Shown: positions 15,105 to 24,673, counted from the first letter of the stretch. The stretch is 38,671 nucleotides of DNA from JANOBJ01 sp031411575 (GCA_031411575.1 JANOBJ010000127.1:1-38671), one strand, 5' to 3'. The notes: generated from the letters alone by a model not told the origin. Made by a program: numbers and translations.

Positions 15105-16868
15105 ATGAATTCTGATTCAGATTGGGTCAAGGCCGCCCAGCAATTTCAGCAGACCTTTACCGACAGTTGGCAAAAGGCCCTGGAGTCCTTTCAAACCATG
15201 GATTTGAGCGCCATGGGCGGCATGGGCGCGATGGGCCACCTGGGCGGCATGATGGGCGCGCCCGTCGTCACCGGCGGCACCGCTGCCGCAGCGCCCGCGC
15301 TGTCGTTTTCGCCCGCCAAGCTGGTGGAAATCCAGCAGCAATACATGAATGACGCAGCCGAGCTGTGGAACACCGGCCTGCACGCCAACCCCACCGTCAA
15401 GGACAAGCGTTTCGCTGGAGATGCCTGGGCCGCCAACCCGGTAGCCGCGTTTTCGGCAGCGGCTTACCTGCTCAACGCGCGCACCCTGATGGGCATGGCC
15501 GACGCGGTGGAGGGCGATGCCAAGGTCAAGGCGCGCATCCGGTTTGCCATCGAGCAATGGCTGGCGGCGTCCTCGCCCAGCAACTACCTGGCGCTGAACG
15601 TCGAGGCGCAGAAGAAAGCCGTCGAAACCAAGGGCGAGAGCATCGCCCGGGGCGTGCAAAACCTGCTGAGCGACATCCGCCAGGGCCATATGTCCATGAC
15701 GGACGAAAGCCTGTTCGAGGTGGGCAAGAATGTGGCCACGACAGAAGGTGCCGTGGTGTACGAGAACGAGTTGTTCCAGCTGATCGAGTACAAGCCGCTG
15801 ACCGCGAAGGTGTACGAGCGGCCTTTCCTGCTGATTCCACCCTGCATCAACAAGTTCTACATCCTGGATCTGCAGCCCGAGAACTCGCTGATCCGCTATG
15901 CCGCGGCGCAGGGACATCGCACCTTTGTGGTCAGCTGGCGCAACCCGGATGAGTCGCTGTCTGACAAGACCTGGGACGACTACATCGACAAGGCGGCGAT
16001 CGAAGCCATCCATGTGGTGCAGGACATCACCGGTGCCAAACAGATCAACGCGCTGGGGTTCTGCGTCGGCGGCACCATCCTGGCGACGGCGCTGGCCGTA
16101 CTGGCCGCGCGCGGCGAAAAACCCGCCGCCAGCGCCACCTTCCTGACCACGCTGATCGACTTTTCCGACACCGGCATCCTGGACCTGTTCATCGACGAGC
16201 CGTTCGTCAAGATGCGCGAAATGCAGATGGGCAAGGGCGGCCTGCTCAAGGGCCAGGAACTGGCGTCCACCTTCAGCTTCCTGCGGCCCAATGACCTGGT
16301 CTGGAACTACGTGGTCGGCAACTACCTCAAGGGCGAAACCCCGCCGCCGTTCGACCTGCTGTACTGGAACAGCGACAGCACCAATCTGCCGGGCCCCATG
16401 TACGCCTGGTACCTGCGCAACACCTACTTCGAGAACAACCTCATCAAGCCCGGCAAGTGCACCGTGGCCGGGCAGAAGGTCGATCTGAGCAAGCTGGACA
16501 TGCCGGTGTACCTGTACGGCTCGCGCGAAGACCATATCGTGCCGATTGGCGGGGCCTACGCGTCCACGCACGTGTTTCCGGGCAAAAAGCGGTTCGTGAT
16601 GGGCGCGTCCGGCCATATCGCCGGCGTCATCAATGCACCCGCGGCCAAGAAGCGCAGCCACTGGATTCGCAACGACGGCAAGTTCCCGCCCAGCCAGGCA
16701 GACTGGCAGGCTGGCGCCAAGGAACTGCCGGGCAGCTGGTGGACCGACTGGTCCGACTGGCTCAAGGGCCATGCGGGCAAGCAGGTTGCTGCGCCCAAGA
16801 GCTACGGCAAGGGCGCTTACAAGGCGATCGAGCCCGCGCCCGGCCGCTACGTAAAAGCCAAAGCCTAA
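15105..16868 (+). CDS. phaC: Class I poly(3-hydroxyalkanoate) synthase
   Basis: A 587-residue enzyme that polymerises (R)-3-hydroxyacyl-CoA, chiefly 3-hydroxybutyryl-CoA, at the surface of PHA granules. The lipase-like box GFCVGGT holds the catalytic C320; the catalytic aspartate lies in YGSREDHIVP and the histidine in GASGHIAGVINAP. The length matches class I synthases (about 590). The N-terminal 100 residues include a Met/Gly-rich stretch (SAMGGMGAMGHLGGMMGAP) that looks flexible. GAGGAGA precedes the ATG. It is first of the phaC-phaA-phaB set. Confidence 0.97.
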   Translation: MNSDSDWVKAAQQFQQTFTDSWQKALESFQTMDLSAMGGMGAMGHLGGMMGAPVVTGGTAAAAPALSFSPAKLVEIQQQYMNDAAELWNTGLHANPTVKDKRFAGDAWAANPVAAFSAAAYLLNARTLMGMADAVEGDAKVKARIRFAIEQWLAASSPSNYLALNVEAQKKAVETKGESIARGVQNLLSDIRQGHMSMTDESLFEVGKNVATTEGAVVYENELFQLIEYKPLTAKVYERPFLLIPPCINKFYILDLQPENSLIRYAAAQGHRTFVVSWRNPDESLSDKTWDDYIDKAAIEAIHVVQDITGAKQINALGFCVGGTILATALAVLAARGEKPAASATFLTTLIDFSDTGILDLFIDEPFVKMREMQMGKGGLLKGQELASTFSFLRPNDLVWNYVVGNYLKGETPPPFDLLYWNSDSTNLPGPMYAWYLRNTYFENNLIKPGKCTVAGQKVDLSKLDMPVYLYGSREDHIVPIGGAYASTHVFPGKKRFVMGASGHIAGVINAPAAKKRSHWIRNDGKFPPSQADWQAGAKELPGSWWTDWSDWLKGHAGKQVAAPKSYGKGAYKAIEPAPGRYVKAKA

Positions 16869-16947
16869 GATGAAGCCCCCACGCTTGTCACTTCGTGTAC
16901 TGCGCTGGACGAGGCGTTGTCAGAGTCAACGCCCCTTCGGCCTGTCC

Positions 16948-17028
16948 GTGCCTGCGCAGGCAGGCACAGAGCCGCAGCCCTCAGCCCCGAGGGGTCCGCG
17001 GTCGCCTTGGGGCGGCCCGGCGGCGACC
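16948..17028 (+). other. Structured leader between phaC and phaA
   Basis: Two strong hairpins lie in the 192-bp gap: GTGCCTGC-GCAG-GCAGGCAC (16948-16967, perfect 8-bp stem), and GGTCGCC (17000-17006) with GGCGACC (17022-17028). Neither has a T run, so they may set relative transcript stability rather than end transcription. No small gene is seen. Confidence 0.4.
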
Positions 17029-17060
17029 CGTCCCCTGTAACCACACAATTGGAGATCACC

Positions 17061-18239
17061 ATGGAAGACATCGTCATCGTTTCAGCCGCCCGCACCGGCG
17101 TGGGCAAGTTCGGCGGCTCGCTCGCCAAGACCCCGGCTACCGAGCTGGGCGCCATCGTCATCAAGGAAGCGATCGCCCGCGCCAAGCTGGACGCGGCACA
17201 GATTGGCGAAATCATCATGGGTCAGGTGCTGGCGGCTGGCGCCGGCCAGAACCCCGCGCGCCAGGCCATGATGAAGGCCGGCGTGGCCAAGGAAACCCCG
17301 GCACTGACCATCAACGCCGTCTGCGGCTCGGGCCTGAAAGCCGTGATGCTGGCCGCGCAGGCCGTGGCTTGGGGTGACAGCGAGATCGTGGTGGCCGGCG
17401 GCCAGGAAAACATGAGCGCCAGCCCGCACGTGCTGTTGAACTCGCGCGACGGCCAGCGCATGGGCGACTGGAAGATGGTCGACTCGATGATCGTCGACGG
17501 CCTGTGGGACGTGTACAACCAGTACCACATGGGTGTCACCGCCGAGAACGTGGCCAAGGCCTACAGCATCAGCCGCGACATGCAGGACGCACTGGCGCTG
17601 GGCAGCCAGCAAAAAGCCTCGGCCGCGCAGGAAGCCGGCAAGTTCAAGGACGAGATCGTCACCGTGTCGCTGGCCCAGAAAAAGGGCGACCCGATCCTCT
17701 TCAATACCGACGAGTTCATCAACAAGAAAACCAGTGCTGACGCGCTGGCCGGCCTGCGCCCCGCGTTTGACAAGGCCGGCAGCGTCACCGCGGGCAATGC
17801 CTCGGGCCTGAACGACGGCGCCGCCGCCGTGGTGGTGATGTCGGCCAAGAAAGCTGCCGCGCTGGGCCTGACGCCGCTGGCGCGCATCGTGTCGTTCGGC
17901 ACCAGTGGCCTCGACCCGGCCACCATGGGCATGGGCCCGGTGCCGGCCTCGCGCAAGGCGCTGCAGCGCGCCGGCTGGAAGGCGTCTGACGTCGACCTGT
18001 TCGAACTGAACGAAGCGTTTGCCGCACAGGCCTGCGCCGTCAACAAGGAACTGGACATTGACCCTGCCCGGGTCAACGTGAATGGTGGCGCGATTGCCAT
18101 CGGGCACCCAATTGGCGCGTCCGGTTGCCGCATCCTCGTGACGCTGCTGCACGAGATGCAGCGCCGTGATGTCAAGCGCGGCCTGGCTGCGCTATGCATC
18201 GGTGGCGGCATGGGGGTTTCCCTCACGGTCGAGCGTTGA
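17061..18239 (+). CDS. phaA: Acetyl-CoA acetyltransferase (beta-ketothiolase)
   Basis: A 392-residue biosynthetic thiolase condensing two acetyl-CoA to acetoacetyl-CoA. The acyl-binding cysteine is C88 (NAVCGSGLKAV), the catalytic histidine about 349 (GHPIGASG), and the deprotonating cysteine about 379 (CIGGGMG). The start at 17061 (ATG after GGAGA) fits the usual MEDIVIVSAARTGVGKFGG opening; upstream codons in the same frame are the leader. It is followed after 83 bp by phaB, with repeat A5 in the gap. Confidence 0.97.
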   Translation: MEDIVIVSAARTGVGKFGGSLAKTPATELGAIVIKEAIARAKLDAAQIGEIIMGQVLAAGAGQNPARQAMMKAGVAKETPALTINAVCGSGLKAVMLAAQAVAWGDSEIVVAGGQENMSASPHVLLNSRDGQRMGDWKMVDSMIVDGLWDVYNQYHMGVTAENVAKAYSISRDMQDALALGSQQKASAAQEAGKFKDEIVTVSLAQKKGDPILFNTDEFINKKTSADALAGLRPAFDKAGSVTAGNASGLNDGAAAVVVMSAKKAAALGLTPLARIVSFGTSGLDPATMGMGPVPASRKALQRAGWKASDVDLFELNEAFAAQACAVNKELDIDPARVNVNGGAIAIGHPIGASGCRILVTLLHEMQRRDVKRGLAALCIGGGMGVSLTVER

Positions 18240-18305
18240 TTTCAGGTTAAAACCGCTACTTGTCCACGTCCCGTGGTCATATGTAGCTATTGTATTTATA
18301 GCAAA
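18240..18305 (+). repeat. Family A repeat, copy A5 (phaA-phaB gap)
   Basis: TTGTCCACGTCCCGTGGTCA is followed by the hairpin GCTAT-N7-ATAGC (18286-18302). The hairpin ends 8 nt before the phaB ribosome site GAGGAG (18311-18316), so it is part of the polycistronic message. Confidence 0.82.
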
Positions 18306-18322
18306 ACTCAGAGGAGATAGAC

Positions 18323-19060
18323 ATGGCCAAGAAAGTTGCGTACGTCACGGGTGGTATGGGCGGCATCGGAACCGCGATCTGCCAGCGCCTGCACAAGGAA
18401 GGCTTCACCGTCATTGCCGGCTGCGGTCCGACGCGCGACCACGCCAAGTGGCTGGGCGAGCAAAAGGCGCTGGGCTATGACTTTCATGCCAGCGTCGGCA
18501 ACGTCGGCGACTGGCAATCCACGGTGGACGCCTTCACCAAGACCAAGGCCGAGCACGGCGTGATCGACGTGCTGGTCAACAACGCGGGCATCACGCGCGA
18601 CCGCATGTTCCTGAAAATGTCCCGCGAAGACTGGGACGCCGTGATCGAGACCAACCTGAACTCCATGTTCAACGTGACCAAGCAGGTCGTGGCCGACATG
18701 GTCGAGAAAGGCTGGGGCCGCATTGTCAATATCAGTTCGGTCAACGGCGAAAAAGGCCAGGCCGGCCAGACCAACTACTCGGCCGCCAAGGCCGGCATGC
18801 ACGGGTTTTCGATGGCGCTGGCGCAGGAACTGGCGACCAAGGGCGTGACCGTCAACACCGTCAGCCCGGGTTACATTGGGACTGACATGGTCAAGGCCAT
18901 CCGCCCGGACGTGCTGGAAAAGATCGTGGCCACGGTGCCAGTCAAGCGGCTGGGCGAACCCAGCGAGATTGCCTCCATCATTGCCTGGCTAGCCAGCGAC
19001 GAGGGCGGCTACGCCACCGGCGCCGACTTCTCGGTGAATGGCGGCCTGCACATGGGCTGA
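18323..19060 (+). CDS. phaB: Acetoacetyl-CoA reductase
   Basis: A 245-residue NADPH-dependent SDR making (R)-3-hydroxybutyryl-CoA for PhaC. The cofactor motif TGGMGGIG is at residues 9-16, NNAG at 86-89, the catalytic S139, Y152 and K156 (NISSVNG... TNYSAAKAG), and PGYIGTDMV follows. The length equals that of typical PhaB. The ATG has GAGGAG upstream. It is third in the PHA set, with a terminator 70 bp downstream. Confidence 0.96.
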   Translation: MAKKVAYVTGGMGGIGTAICQRLHKEGFTVIAGCGPTRDHAKWLGEQKALGYDFHASVGNVGDWQSTVDAFTKTKAEHGVIDVLVNNAGITRDRMFLKMSREDWDAVIETNLNSMFNVTKQVVADMVEKGWGRIVNISSVNGEKGQAGQTNYSAAKAGMHGFSMALAQELATKGVTVNTVSPGYIGTDMVKAIRPDVLEKIVATVPVKRLGEPSEIASIIAWLASDEGGYATGADFSVNGGLHMG

Positions 19061-19129
19061 ACCCGGGTACGGTGGCCTGCTGCAGGTCCGCACAGACCTG
19101 TCAGGGGCGCAATGCGCGCCACCCCACAG

Positions 19130-19153
19130 AAAAACCCGCTTCGGCGGGTTTTT
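19130..19153 (+). terminator. Rho-independent terminator of the pha operon
   Basis: AAAAACCCGC and GCGGGTTTTT enclose a TTCG tetraloop and a further T run follows. The remainder of the 360-bp gap to prkA holds no convincing gene, only a 6-bp inverted repeat GCACCC/GGGTGC (19223-19228, 19254-19259) that might be regulatory. Confidence 0.92.
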
Positions 19154-19419
19154 CGTTTTTCAGACAAGTCAAGTGGCCTGCTTGTATCCAGACGGCAACG
19201 GCGGGAGAATAAAAAAACCGTTGCACCCGAGAACTTGTTGGCACATGCTGTTTGGGTGCGTGAAGATGACGTTGGCGATTCGAACTTTTGGGCGCAGCAT
19301 TCATCACACGTGTGGGTGGGTTGAATGGGTGGAACCGCATCGGCGTCAACGAGGCGCCGCCTGCTCGCGTTGGGTGCAGGTGATGGGGTTCTGTTGCGAC
19401 CGTTGGACATGGAGGTTGT

Positions 19420-21342
19420 ATGGATGTCGTCCGTAGTTTTTTGACGCGTTACGAGCAGACGCGTGAAGAGGAACTGTCGATCGAAGAGTACCTCGACGCG
19501 TGCAAGCGCGATCCCCTGGTGTACGCCACCGCAGCCGAGCGCATGCTCGCGGCCATCGGCGAGCCGGAGCTGTTTGATACCCGGCACGACCAGCGTCTCT
19601 CGCGCATCTTTGGCAACAAGGTCGTCAAGATTTACCCGGCCTTCCGCGATTTCTACGGGCTGGAAGACCCCATCGAGCAGGTGGTGTCGTACTTCCGCCA
19701 TGGCGCGCAGGGCCTTGAAGAGAAGAAACAGATCCTGTATCTGCTGGGTCCGGTGGGCGGCGGCAAGTCGTCGATTGCGGAACGGCTCAAGCAGTTGATG
19801 GAACAGGTGCCGTTTTATGCGATCAAGGATTCACCGGTCAACGAGTCGCCACTGGGCCTGTTCAGCCAGATCGAGGACGGCCCGGTGCTGGAATCGCAGT
19901 ACGGCATTGCGCAGCGCTACCTGCAGCGCGTGATGTCGCCCTGGGCGGTGAAGCGGCTCGAGGAATACGGTGGTGACATCCGCAAGTTCCGCGTCGTCAA
20001 GCGTTTCCCGTCGATCCTCAAGCAGTGCGGCATTGCCAAGACCGAGCCCGGTGACGAGAACAACCAGGACATTTCCTCACTGGTCGGCAAGATCGATATC
20101 CGCAAGCTCGAAACCTATGCCCAGGACGATCCGGACGCCTACAGCTATTCCGGCGGTCTGTGCCTCGCCAACCAGGGGTTGCTCGAATTTGTGGAAATGT
20201 TCAAGGCGCCCATCAAGGTGCTGCACCCGCTGCTGACGGCCACGCAGGAAGGCAACTTCAAGGGCACCGAAGGCTTTGGCGCGATACCGTTTGACGGCAT
20301 CGTTATGGCCCACTCCAACGAGAGCGAGTGGAAGGCGTTCAAGAACAACAAGAACAACGAGGCTTTCCTGGATCGCATCTACATCGTCAAGGTGCCGTAC
20401 TGCCTGCGCGCCTCGGAAGAGGTCAAGATTTACGACAAGCTGATCCGCAACTCCTCGCTGTCCAAGGCCGTCTGCGCGCCGGGCACCTTGAAGATGATGG
20501 CTCAGTTTGCCGTGCTGACACGCCTGAAGGAGCCCGAGAACTCCAGCATCTTCAGCAAGCTCATGGTGTATGACGGCGAAAACCTCAAGGACACCGACCC
20601 CAAGGCCAAGAGCTACCAGGAGTACCGTGACTACGCGGGGGTGGACGAAGGCATGAGCGGAGTCTCCACGCGCTTTGCCTTCAAGATCCTGTCCAAGGTC
20701 TTCAACTTTGACTCGACGGAAGTCGCTGCGAACCCCGTGCACCTGATGTACGTGCTGGAGCAGCAGATCGAGCGCGAGCAGTTTCCGGCCGAGACCGAGC
20801 AGAAGTACCTGTCGTTCATCAAGGAAACGCTGGCGGTGCGCTACGCCGAATTCATCGGCAAGGAAATACAGACCGCCTACCTGGAGAGCTACAGCGAGTA
20901 CGGGCAAAACATTTTCGATCGCTACGTGACCTACGCCGACTTCTGGATTCAGGACCAGGAGTTCCGCGACACCGACACGGGTGAAATCTTCGACCGTTCT
21001 GCGTTGAACGCCGAACTCGAGAAGATCGAGAAGCCGGCCGGCATCAGCAACCCGAAAGACTTCCGCAACGAGATCGTCAACTTCGTGCTGCGGGCGCGCG
21101 CTGGCAACGCGGGCAAGAACCCGCTGTGGACCAGCTACGAAAAGCTGCGCACCGTGATCGAGAAGAAGATGTTCTCCAACACCGAAGACTTGCTGCCGGT
21201 GATCAGCTTCAATGCCAAGGCCAGCGCCGACGAGCAGAAGAAGCACGAAGACTTTGTCAACCGCATGGTGGACAAGGGCTACACCACGCGGCAGGTGCGC
21301 CTGCTGTGCGACTGGTACCTGCGCGTGCGCAAGAGCTCCTGA
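19420..21342 (+). CDS. prkA: PrkA/YeaG serine protein kinase
   Basis: A 640-residue AAA+-like protein kinase, full length for the family. A Walker A motif GPVGGGKSS is at 110-118, and the family stretches YFRHGAQGLEEKKQILYLLG, LCLANQGLLEFVEMFKAPIKVLHPLL and FDGIVMAHSNESEW are intact. The C-terminal kinase-like part continues to VRLLCDWYLRVRKSS. GGAGG precedes the ATG. E. coli YeaG is a starvation-induced kinase acting with YeaH. Here it leads a prkA-yeaH-spoVR operon (54 bp, then a 4-bp overlap), the usual order in proteobacteria. Confidence 0.96.
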   Translation: MDVVRSFLTRYEQTREEELSIEEYLDACKRDPLVYATAAERMLAAIGEPELFDTRHDQRLSRIFGNKVVKIYPAFRDFYGLEDPIEQVVSYFRHGAQGLEEKKQILYLLGPVGGGKSSIAERLKQLMEQVPFYAIKDSPVNESPLGLFSQIEDGPVLESQYGIAQRYLQRVMSPWAVKRLEEYGGDIRKFRVVKRFPSILKQCGIAKTEPGDENNQDISSLVGKIDIRKLETYAQDDPDAYSYSGGLCLANQGLLEFVEMFKAPIKVLHPLLTATQEGNFKGTEGFGAIPFDGIVMAHSNESEWKAFKNNKNNEAFLDRIYIVKVPYCLRASEEVKIYDKLIRNSSLSKAVCAPGTLKMMAQFAVLTRLKEPENSSIFSKLMVYDGENLKDTDPKAKSYQEYRDYAGVDEGMSGVSTRFAFKILSKVFNFDSTEVAANPVHLMYVLEQQIEREQFPAETEQKYLSFIKETLAVRYAEFIGKEIQTAYLESYSEYGQNIFDRYVTYADFWIQDQEFRDTDTGEIFDRSALNAELEKIEKPAGISNPKDFRNEIVNFVLRARAGNAGKNPLWTSYEKLRTVIEKKMFSNTEDLLPVISFNAKASADEQKKHEDFVNRMVDKGYTTRQVRLLCDWYLRVRKSS

Positions 21343-21395
21343 GCCCGGTGGGAGTCACGGCATTGCGCAACACCTGAACGCCGACGGGGACCACC

Positions 21396-22664
21396 ATGCT
21401 CCAGCAAGTCGTCGACCGGCGTCTCTCAGGCAAGAACAAATCGATCGGTAACCGCGAGCGGTTTCTTCGTCGTTTTCGCGGGCAGATCCGGGACGCCGTG
21501 CGTCGCGCGGTGTCGGGGCGCAGCATCCAGGACATCGAGCAGGGCGAAGACATCAGCCTGCCGCGCCACGATGTCTCCGAGCCGGTGTTTGGCCATGGGC
21601 AGGGCGGCGCGCGCGAATCGGTGCATCCCGGCAACCGCGAGTACGTGCGGGGCGACCGCATTGAACGGCCGCAGGGCGGCGGCGCAGGTTCGGGGCAGGG
21701 TGCCACGGCAGACGGCAGTGGCGACGACGACTTTGTCTTCCGCATTACGCGCGAAGAGTTCATGCAGTATTTCTTTGACGATCTGGCGCTGCCGCACCTG
21801 GTGCGCACCCAGTTGCTGCCCGATGCGCCCGAATGGAAATCGCTGCGCGCGGGCTTTATTTCCGAGGGTAACCCGACCAGCCTGCACGTGGTGCGCTCCA
21901 TGCGCACCGCGCTGGGCCGGCGCATCGCCATGGGCGGCGATGCACGGCGTCAGCTGCATGAACTGGAAGAAGAGTTGCGCGTCGCCCTGCGCGATGGCAC
22001 CACGCCGCGTCCCTCGATCATGGCGCTCAAGGAGCAGATCGAGGTGCTGCAGCGCCGCATCCGGCAGATTCCGTTTCTCGACCCGTTCGATCTGCGCTAC
22101 CGCAACCGGGTGCGCGTGCCGATGCCCACGTCCAAGGCCGCGATGTTCTGCCTGATGGACGTGTCGGGCTCGATGGACGAGGCGCGCAAGGACATCGCCA
22201 AGCGGTTTTTCATCCTGCTGTACCTGTTCTTGATGCGCAACTACGAGAAGACCGAAGTCATCTTCATCCGCCACCACACCCAGGCGGCGGAGGTGACCGA
22301 GGAAGAGTTTTTCCGCTCTACCGAGACCGGCGGCACGGTGGTGTCGAGCGCGCTGCTGCTGATGCACGAGATCATCCAGGCGCGCTACCCCTCGGGCGAG
22401 TGGAACATCTACGGCGCCCAGGCGTCCGACGGCGACAACTGGCACCAGGACTCGGCCAAGTGCAGCGAACTGCTGGTGGACAAGCTGTTGCCGCTGTCCC
22501 GCTATTTCGCTTACGTGCAGGTGGCCGAGGAAAACCAGAACCTCTGGGAAGAGTACGAAAAGGTCAAGGAAACGCAGCCTAACTTCGCCATGCGGAAGAT
22601 CACCGGCCCCACCGACATCTACCCCGTGTTCCGCGAACTGTTCAAGAAAGCGGGTGCGACATGA
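21396..22664 (+). CDS. yeaH: YeaH/DUF444 family protein with VWA-like domain
   Basis: A 422-residue cytoplasmic protein. The N-terminal third is basic and then Gly-rich (RPQGGGAGSGQG, about 91-102), probably disordered. Residues about 245-415 form a von Willebrand A-like domain with a MIDAS motif D255-V-S257-G-S259 and ETGGTVVSSAL further on. The family partners PrkA in stress signalling; a substrate or scaffold role is known only loosely. The stop overlaps the spoVR start by 4 bp, implying coupled translation. Confidence 0.94.
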   Translation: MLQQVVDRRLSGKNKSIGNRERFLRRFRGQIRDAVRRAVSGRSIQDIEQGEDISLPRHDVSEPVFGHGQGGARESVHPGNREYVRGDRIERPQGGGAGSGQGATADGSGDDDFVFRITREEFMQYFFDDLALPHLVRTQLLPDAPEWKSLRAGFISEGNPTSLHVVRSMRTALGRRIAMGGDARRQLHELEEELRVALRDGTTPRPSIMALKEQIEVLQRRIRQIPFLDPFDLRYRNRVRVPMPTSKAAMFCLMDVSGSMDEARKDIAKRFFILLYLFLMRNYEKTEVIFIRHHTQAAEVTEEEFFRSTETGGTVVSSALLLMHEIIQARYPSGEWNIYGAQASDGDNWHQDSAKCSELLVDKLLPLSRYFAYVQVAEENQNLWEEYEKVKETQPNFAMRKITGPTDIYPVFRELFKKAGAT

Positions 22665-24238
22665 GCGAAACGCCAGACACCACGATTCCTGTGCACATGG
22701 AAGAGCGCATGGCTGCGCCCCCCGCAGAGCCCAAGCGGCGCCGCGAGCCGCTGCCCTGCCCGTCGGACTGGTCGTTTGAGCTGATCGAAACCTATCACGC
22801 CGAAATCGCGCGCACCGCCAAGAGTTTTGGCCTGGACACGTACCCGGTGCAGCTGGAAGTCATCACCGCCGAGCAGATGATCGACGCCTACGCCTCGGTC
22901 GGCATGCCCGTGAACTACCGGCACTGGTCGTTCGGCAAGCAGTTCATCGCTACGGAAAAAAGCTACCGACGCGGTCATATGGGCCTGGCCTACGAGATCG
23001 TCATCAACTCCGACCCGTGCATCGCCTACCTCATGGAAGAAAACACCATGACGATGCAGGCGCTGGTGATGGCACACGCCTGCTATGGCCACAACTCGTT
23101 CTTCAAGGGCAACTACCTGTTTCGGATGTGGACCGATGCCGAGTCGATCATCGACTACCTGGTGTACGCGCGCGCCTATGTGTCGGAGTGCGAGGAGCGC
23201 CACGGGGTTGAGGCGGTAGAGCATCTGCTGGACTCGTGCCACGCGCTCATGAGCCACGGAGTGGACCGTTACCGGCGCTCCCAGAAACTGTCGTTGGCCG
23301 AGGAAGAAGCGCGCCGCAAGGACCGCGAAGCCTATCTGCAGCAACAGGTCAATGACCTGTGGCGCACGCTGCCCCGGAGCGCTGACCGGCAGGTGGAAAA
23401 AACCCACCGGCGTTTCCCGGCCGAGCCTCAGGAAAACATTCTTTACTTCATCGAGAAGAACGCGCCGCTGCTCGAGCCCTGGCAGCGCGAGATCGTGCGC
23501 ATCGTGCGCAAGGTCGGGCAGTACTTTTATCCGCAGCGCCAGACCCAGGTCATGAACGAAGGCTGGGCCACGTTCTGGCACTACACGCTGCTCAACACGA
23601 TGTACGACGACGGCCTGCTGACCGACGGTTTCATGATCGAGGTGCTGACCTCGCACACCAATGTGGTGTTCCAGCCGCCGGTCACGCACCGGGGCTACAG
23701 CGGCATCAACCCGTATGCGCTGGGTTTTGCCATGTTCAGCGACCTGAAACGCATCTGCCAGAACCCCACCGACGAAGACCGGCAGTGGTTCCCCGACATT
23801 GCGGGCACCGACTGGCTCAAGACGCTGGATCACGCGATGCGGCACTACCGAGACGAAAGCTTCATCGGCCAGTTCCTCTCGCCCAAGCTCATGCGTGATT
23901 TCCGCCTGTTCTCCATCATGGACGACGCCCAGGAAAGCGAGCTGGAGGTTGCGGCCATCCACGACGATGCGGGCTACAAGCGCGTGCGCGAAGCCCTCGC
24001 GCGCCAGCATGACCTCAATGAACGCGAGCCCAACATCCAGGTCTGGAACGTGGACGTGCGAGGCGACCGGTCACTCACGCTGCGCCACACCCGGCACCAC
24101 GACCGGCCGCTGAACGATGACGGGCAGGAGGTGCTCAAGCACGTCGGGCGCCTGTGGGGTTTCAAGGTGCGGCTGGAAAGCGTGGACCGCCACGGCAAAG
24201 TTGTGCAGCAGTGGGAGATGAGCCCGCCGCGAGTCTGA
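22661..24238 (+). CDS. SpoVR family protein (YcgB-like)
   Basis: A 525-residue protein of normal family length. Diagnostic stretches are WSFELIETYHAEIARTAKSFGLDTYPVQLEVI near the N-terminus, NYRHWSFGKQF, and NEGWATFWHYTLLNTMYDDGLL in the middle. The C-terminus has an LTLRHTRHHDRPL motif. In Bacillus SpoVR affects spore cortex; in proteobacteria it is a starvation-associated gene of unclear biochemistry linked to prkA and yeaH. It is the last gene of that operon and is followed by a GC-rich hairpin. Confidence 0.95.
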   Translation: MSETPDTTIPVHMEERMAAPPAEPKRRREPLPCPSDWSFELIETYHAEIARTAKSFGLDTYPVQLEVITAEQMIDAYASVGMPVNYRHWSFGKQFIATEKSYRRGHMGLAYEIVINSDPCIAYLMEENTMTMQALVMAHACYGHNSFFKGNYLFRMWTDAESIIDYLVYARAYVSECEERHGVEAVEHLLDSCHALMSHGVDRYRRSQKLSLAEEEARRKDREAYLQQQVNDLWRTLPRSADRQVEKTHRRFPAEPQENILYFIEKNAPLLEPWQREIVRIVRKVGQYFYPQRQTQVMNEGWATFWHYTLLNTMYDDGLLTDGFMIEVLTSHTNVVFQPPVTHRGYSGINPYALGFAMFSDLKRICQNPTDEDRQWFPDIAGTDWLKTLDHAMRHYRDESFIGQFLSPKLMRDFRLFSIMDDAQESELEVAAIHDDAGYKRVREALARQHDLNEREPNIQVWNVDVRGDRSLTLRHTRHHDRPLNDDGQEVLKHVGRLWGFKVRLESVDRHGKVVQQWEMSPPRV

Positions 24239-24246
24239 ATCCGGCC

Positions 24247-24267
24247 CCCGGGCACGGCTGGCCCGGG
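24247..24267. terminator. GC-rich hairpin between convergent genes
   Basis: CCCGGGC and GCCCGGG pair around a 7-base loop between the spoVR stop and the convergent small gene stop. No T run, so only possibly a terminator. Confidence 0.45.
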
Positions 24268-24268
24268 A

Positions 24269-24673
24269 TCAGGACATGTCTTCGATCACCAGCAGCCGGT
24301 ACTTTTGCGCAAACGAGAACGGCACGGTGTGCGCGGCTTCCATCACGTGGTCGCTGTCTTTCTTGTTCGGCGCGTGGATCATCACGGCGTGGTGGCCATC
24401 ACGCGCGAGGCGCTCGTACTCGTGGATGGTCGCCCCTTCGGTGCCGACCGAAGGCAGCGGATTGGTGTCGTTGCGCACCGTATGGCCCAGCACCTGCAGG
24501 ATCGTGTCGGGATCGAGCAGCATCGGCTCCTCGTCCTGAAAACCGCCCGCGTTCAGCGCCTGTTCCAGCTGGTGCGCATCCTGCGGCGTGGGCACCATCA
24601 CCACCACGTAGCCGGTGGGGTAGAACACGCCACCCAGGGTGAGCATGCGGGGTTCAAGCGAGAACGGTCTCAT
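24269..24673 (-). CDS. Conserved-looking small protein of unknown function
   Basis: A 134-residue soluble protein. The ATG at 24673 with AAGGAG nine bases upstream is a clear start. It opens MRPFSLEPRMLTLGGVFYPTGYVVVMVPTPQDAHQLEQAL, which looks like an alpha/beta domain with a strand followed by a helix. It ends HVMEAAHTVPFSFAQKYRLLVIEDMS, again strand-like. The acidic-residue spacing and lack of a signal suggest a cytoplasmic protein. I do not recognise a named family. It converges on the prkA-yeaH-spoVR operon, which may hint at a stress link, but this is only position. Confidence 0.8.
   Translation of the reverse strand: MRPFSLEPRMLTLGGVFYPTGYVVVMVPTPQDAHQLEQALNAGGFQDEEPMLLDPDTILQVLGHTVRNDTNPLPSVGTEGATIHEYERLARDGHHAVMIHAPNKKDSDHVMEAAHTVPFSFAQKYRLLVIEDMS

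Noticed and set aside
15117..16772. 551-codon minus-strand frame over phaC
   Set aside because: Shadow of phaC; no domain pattern, no ribosome site; the phaC product is unmistakable.
19242..19260. Possible sigma54 promoter (TGGCAC) upstream of prkA
   Set aside because: The GC of the -12 element is not at the required spacing; only the -24 half matches.
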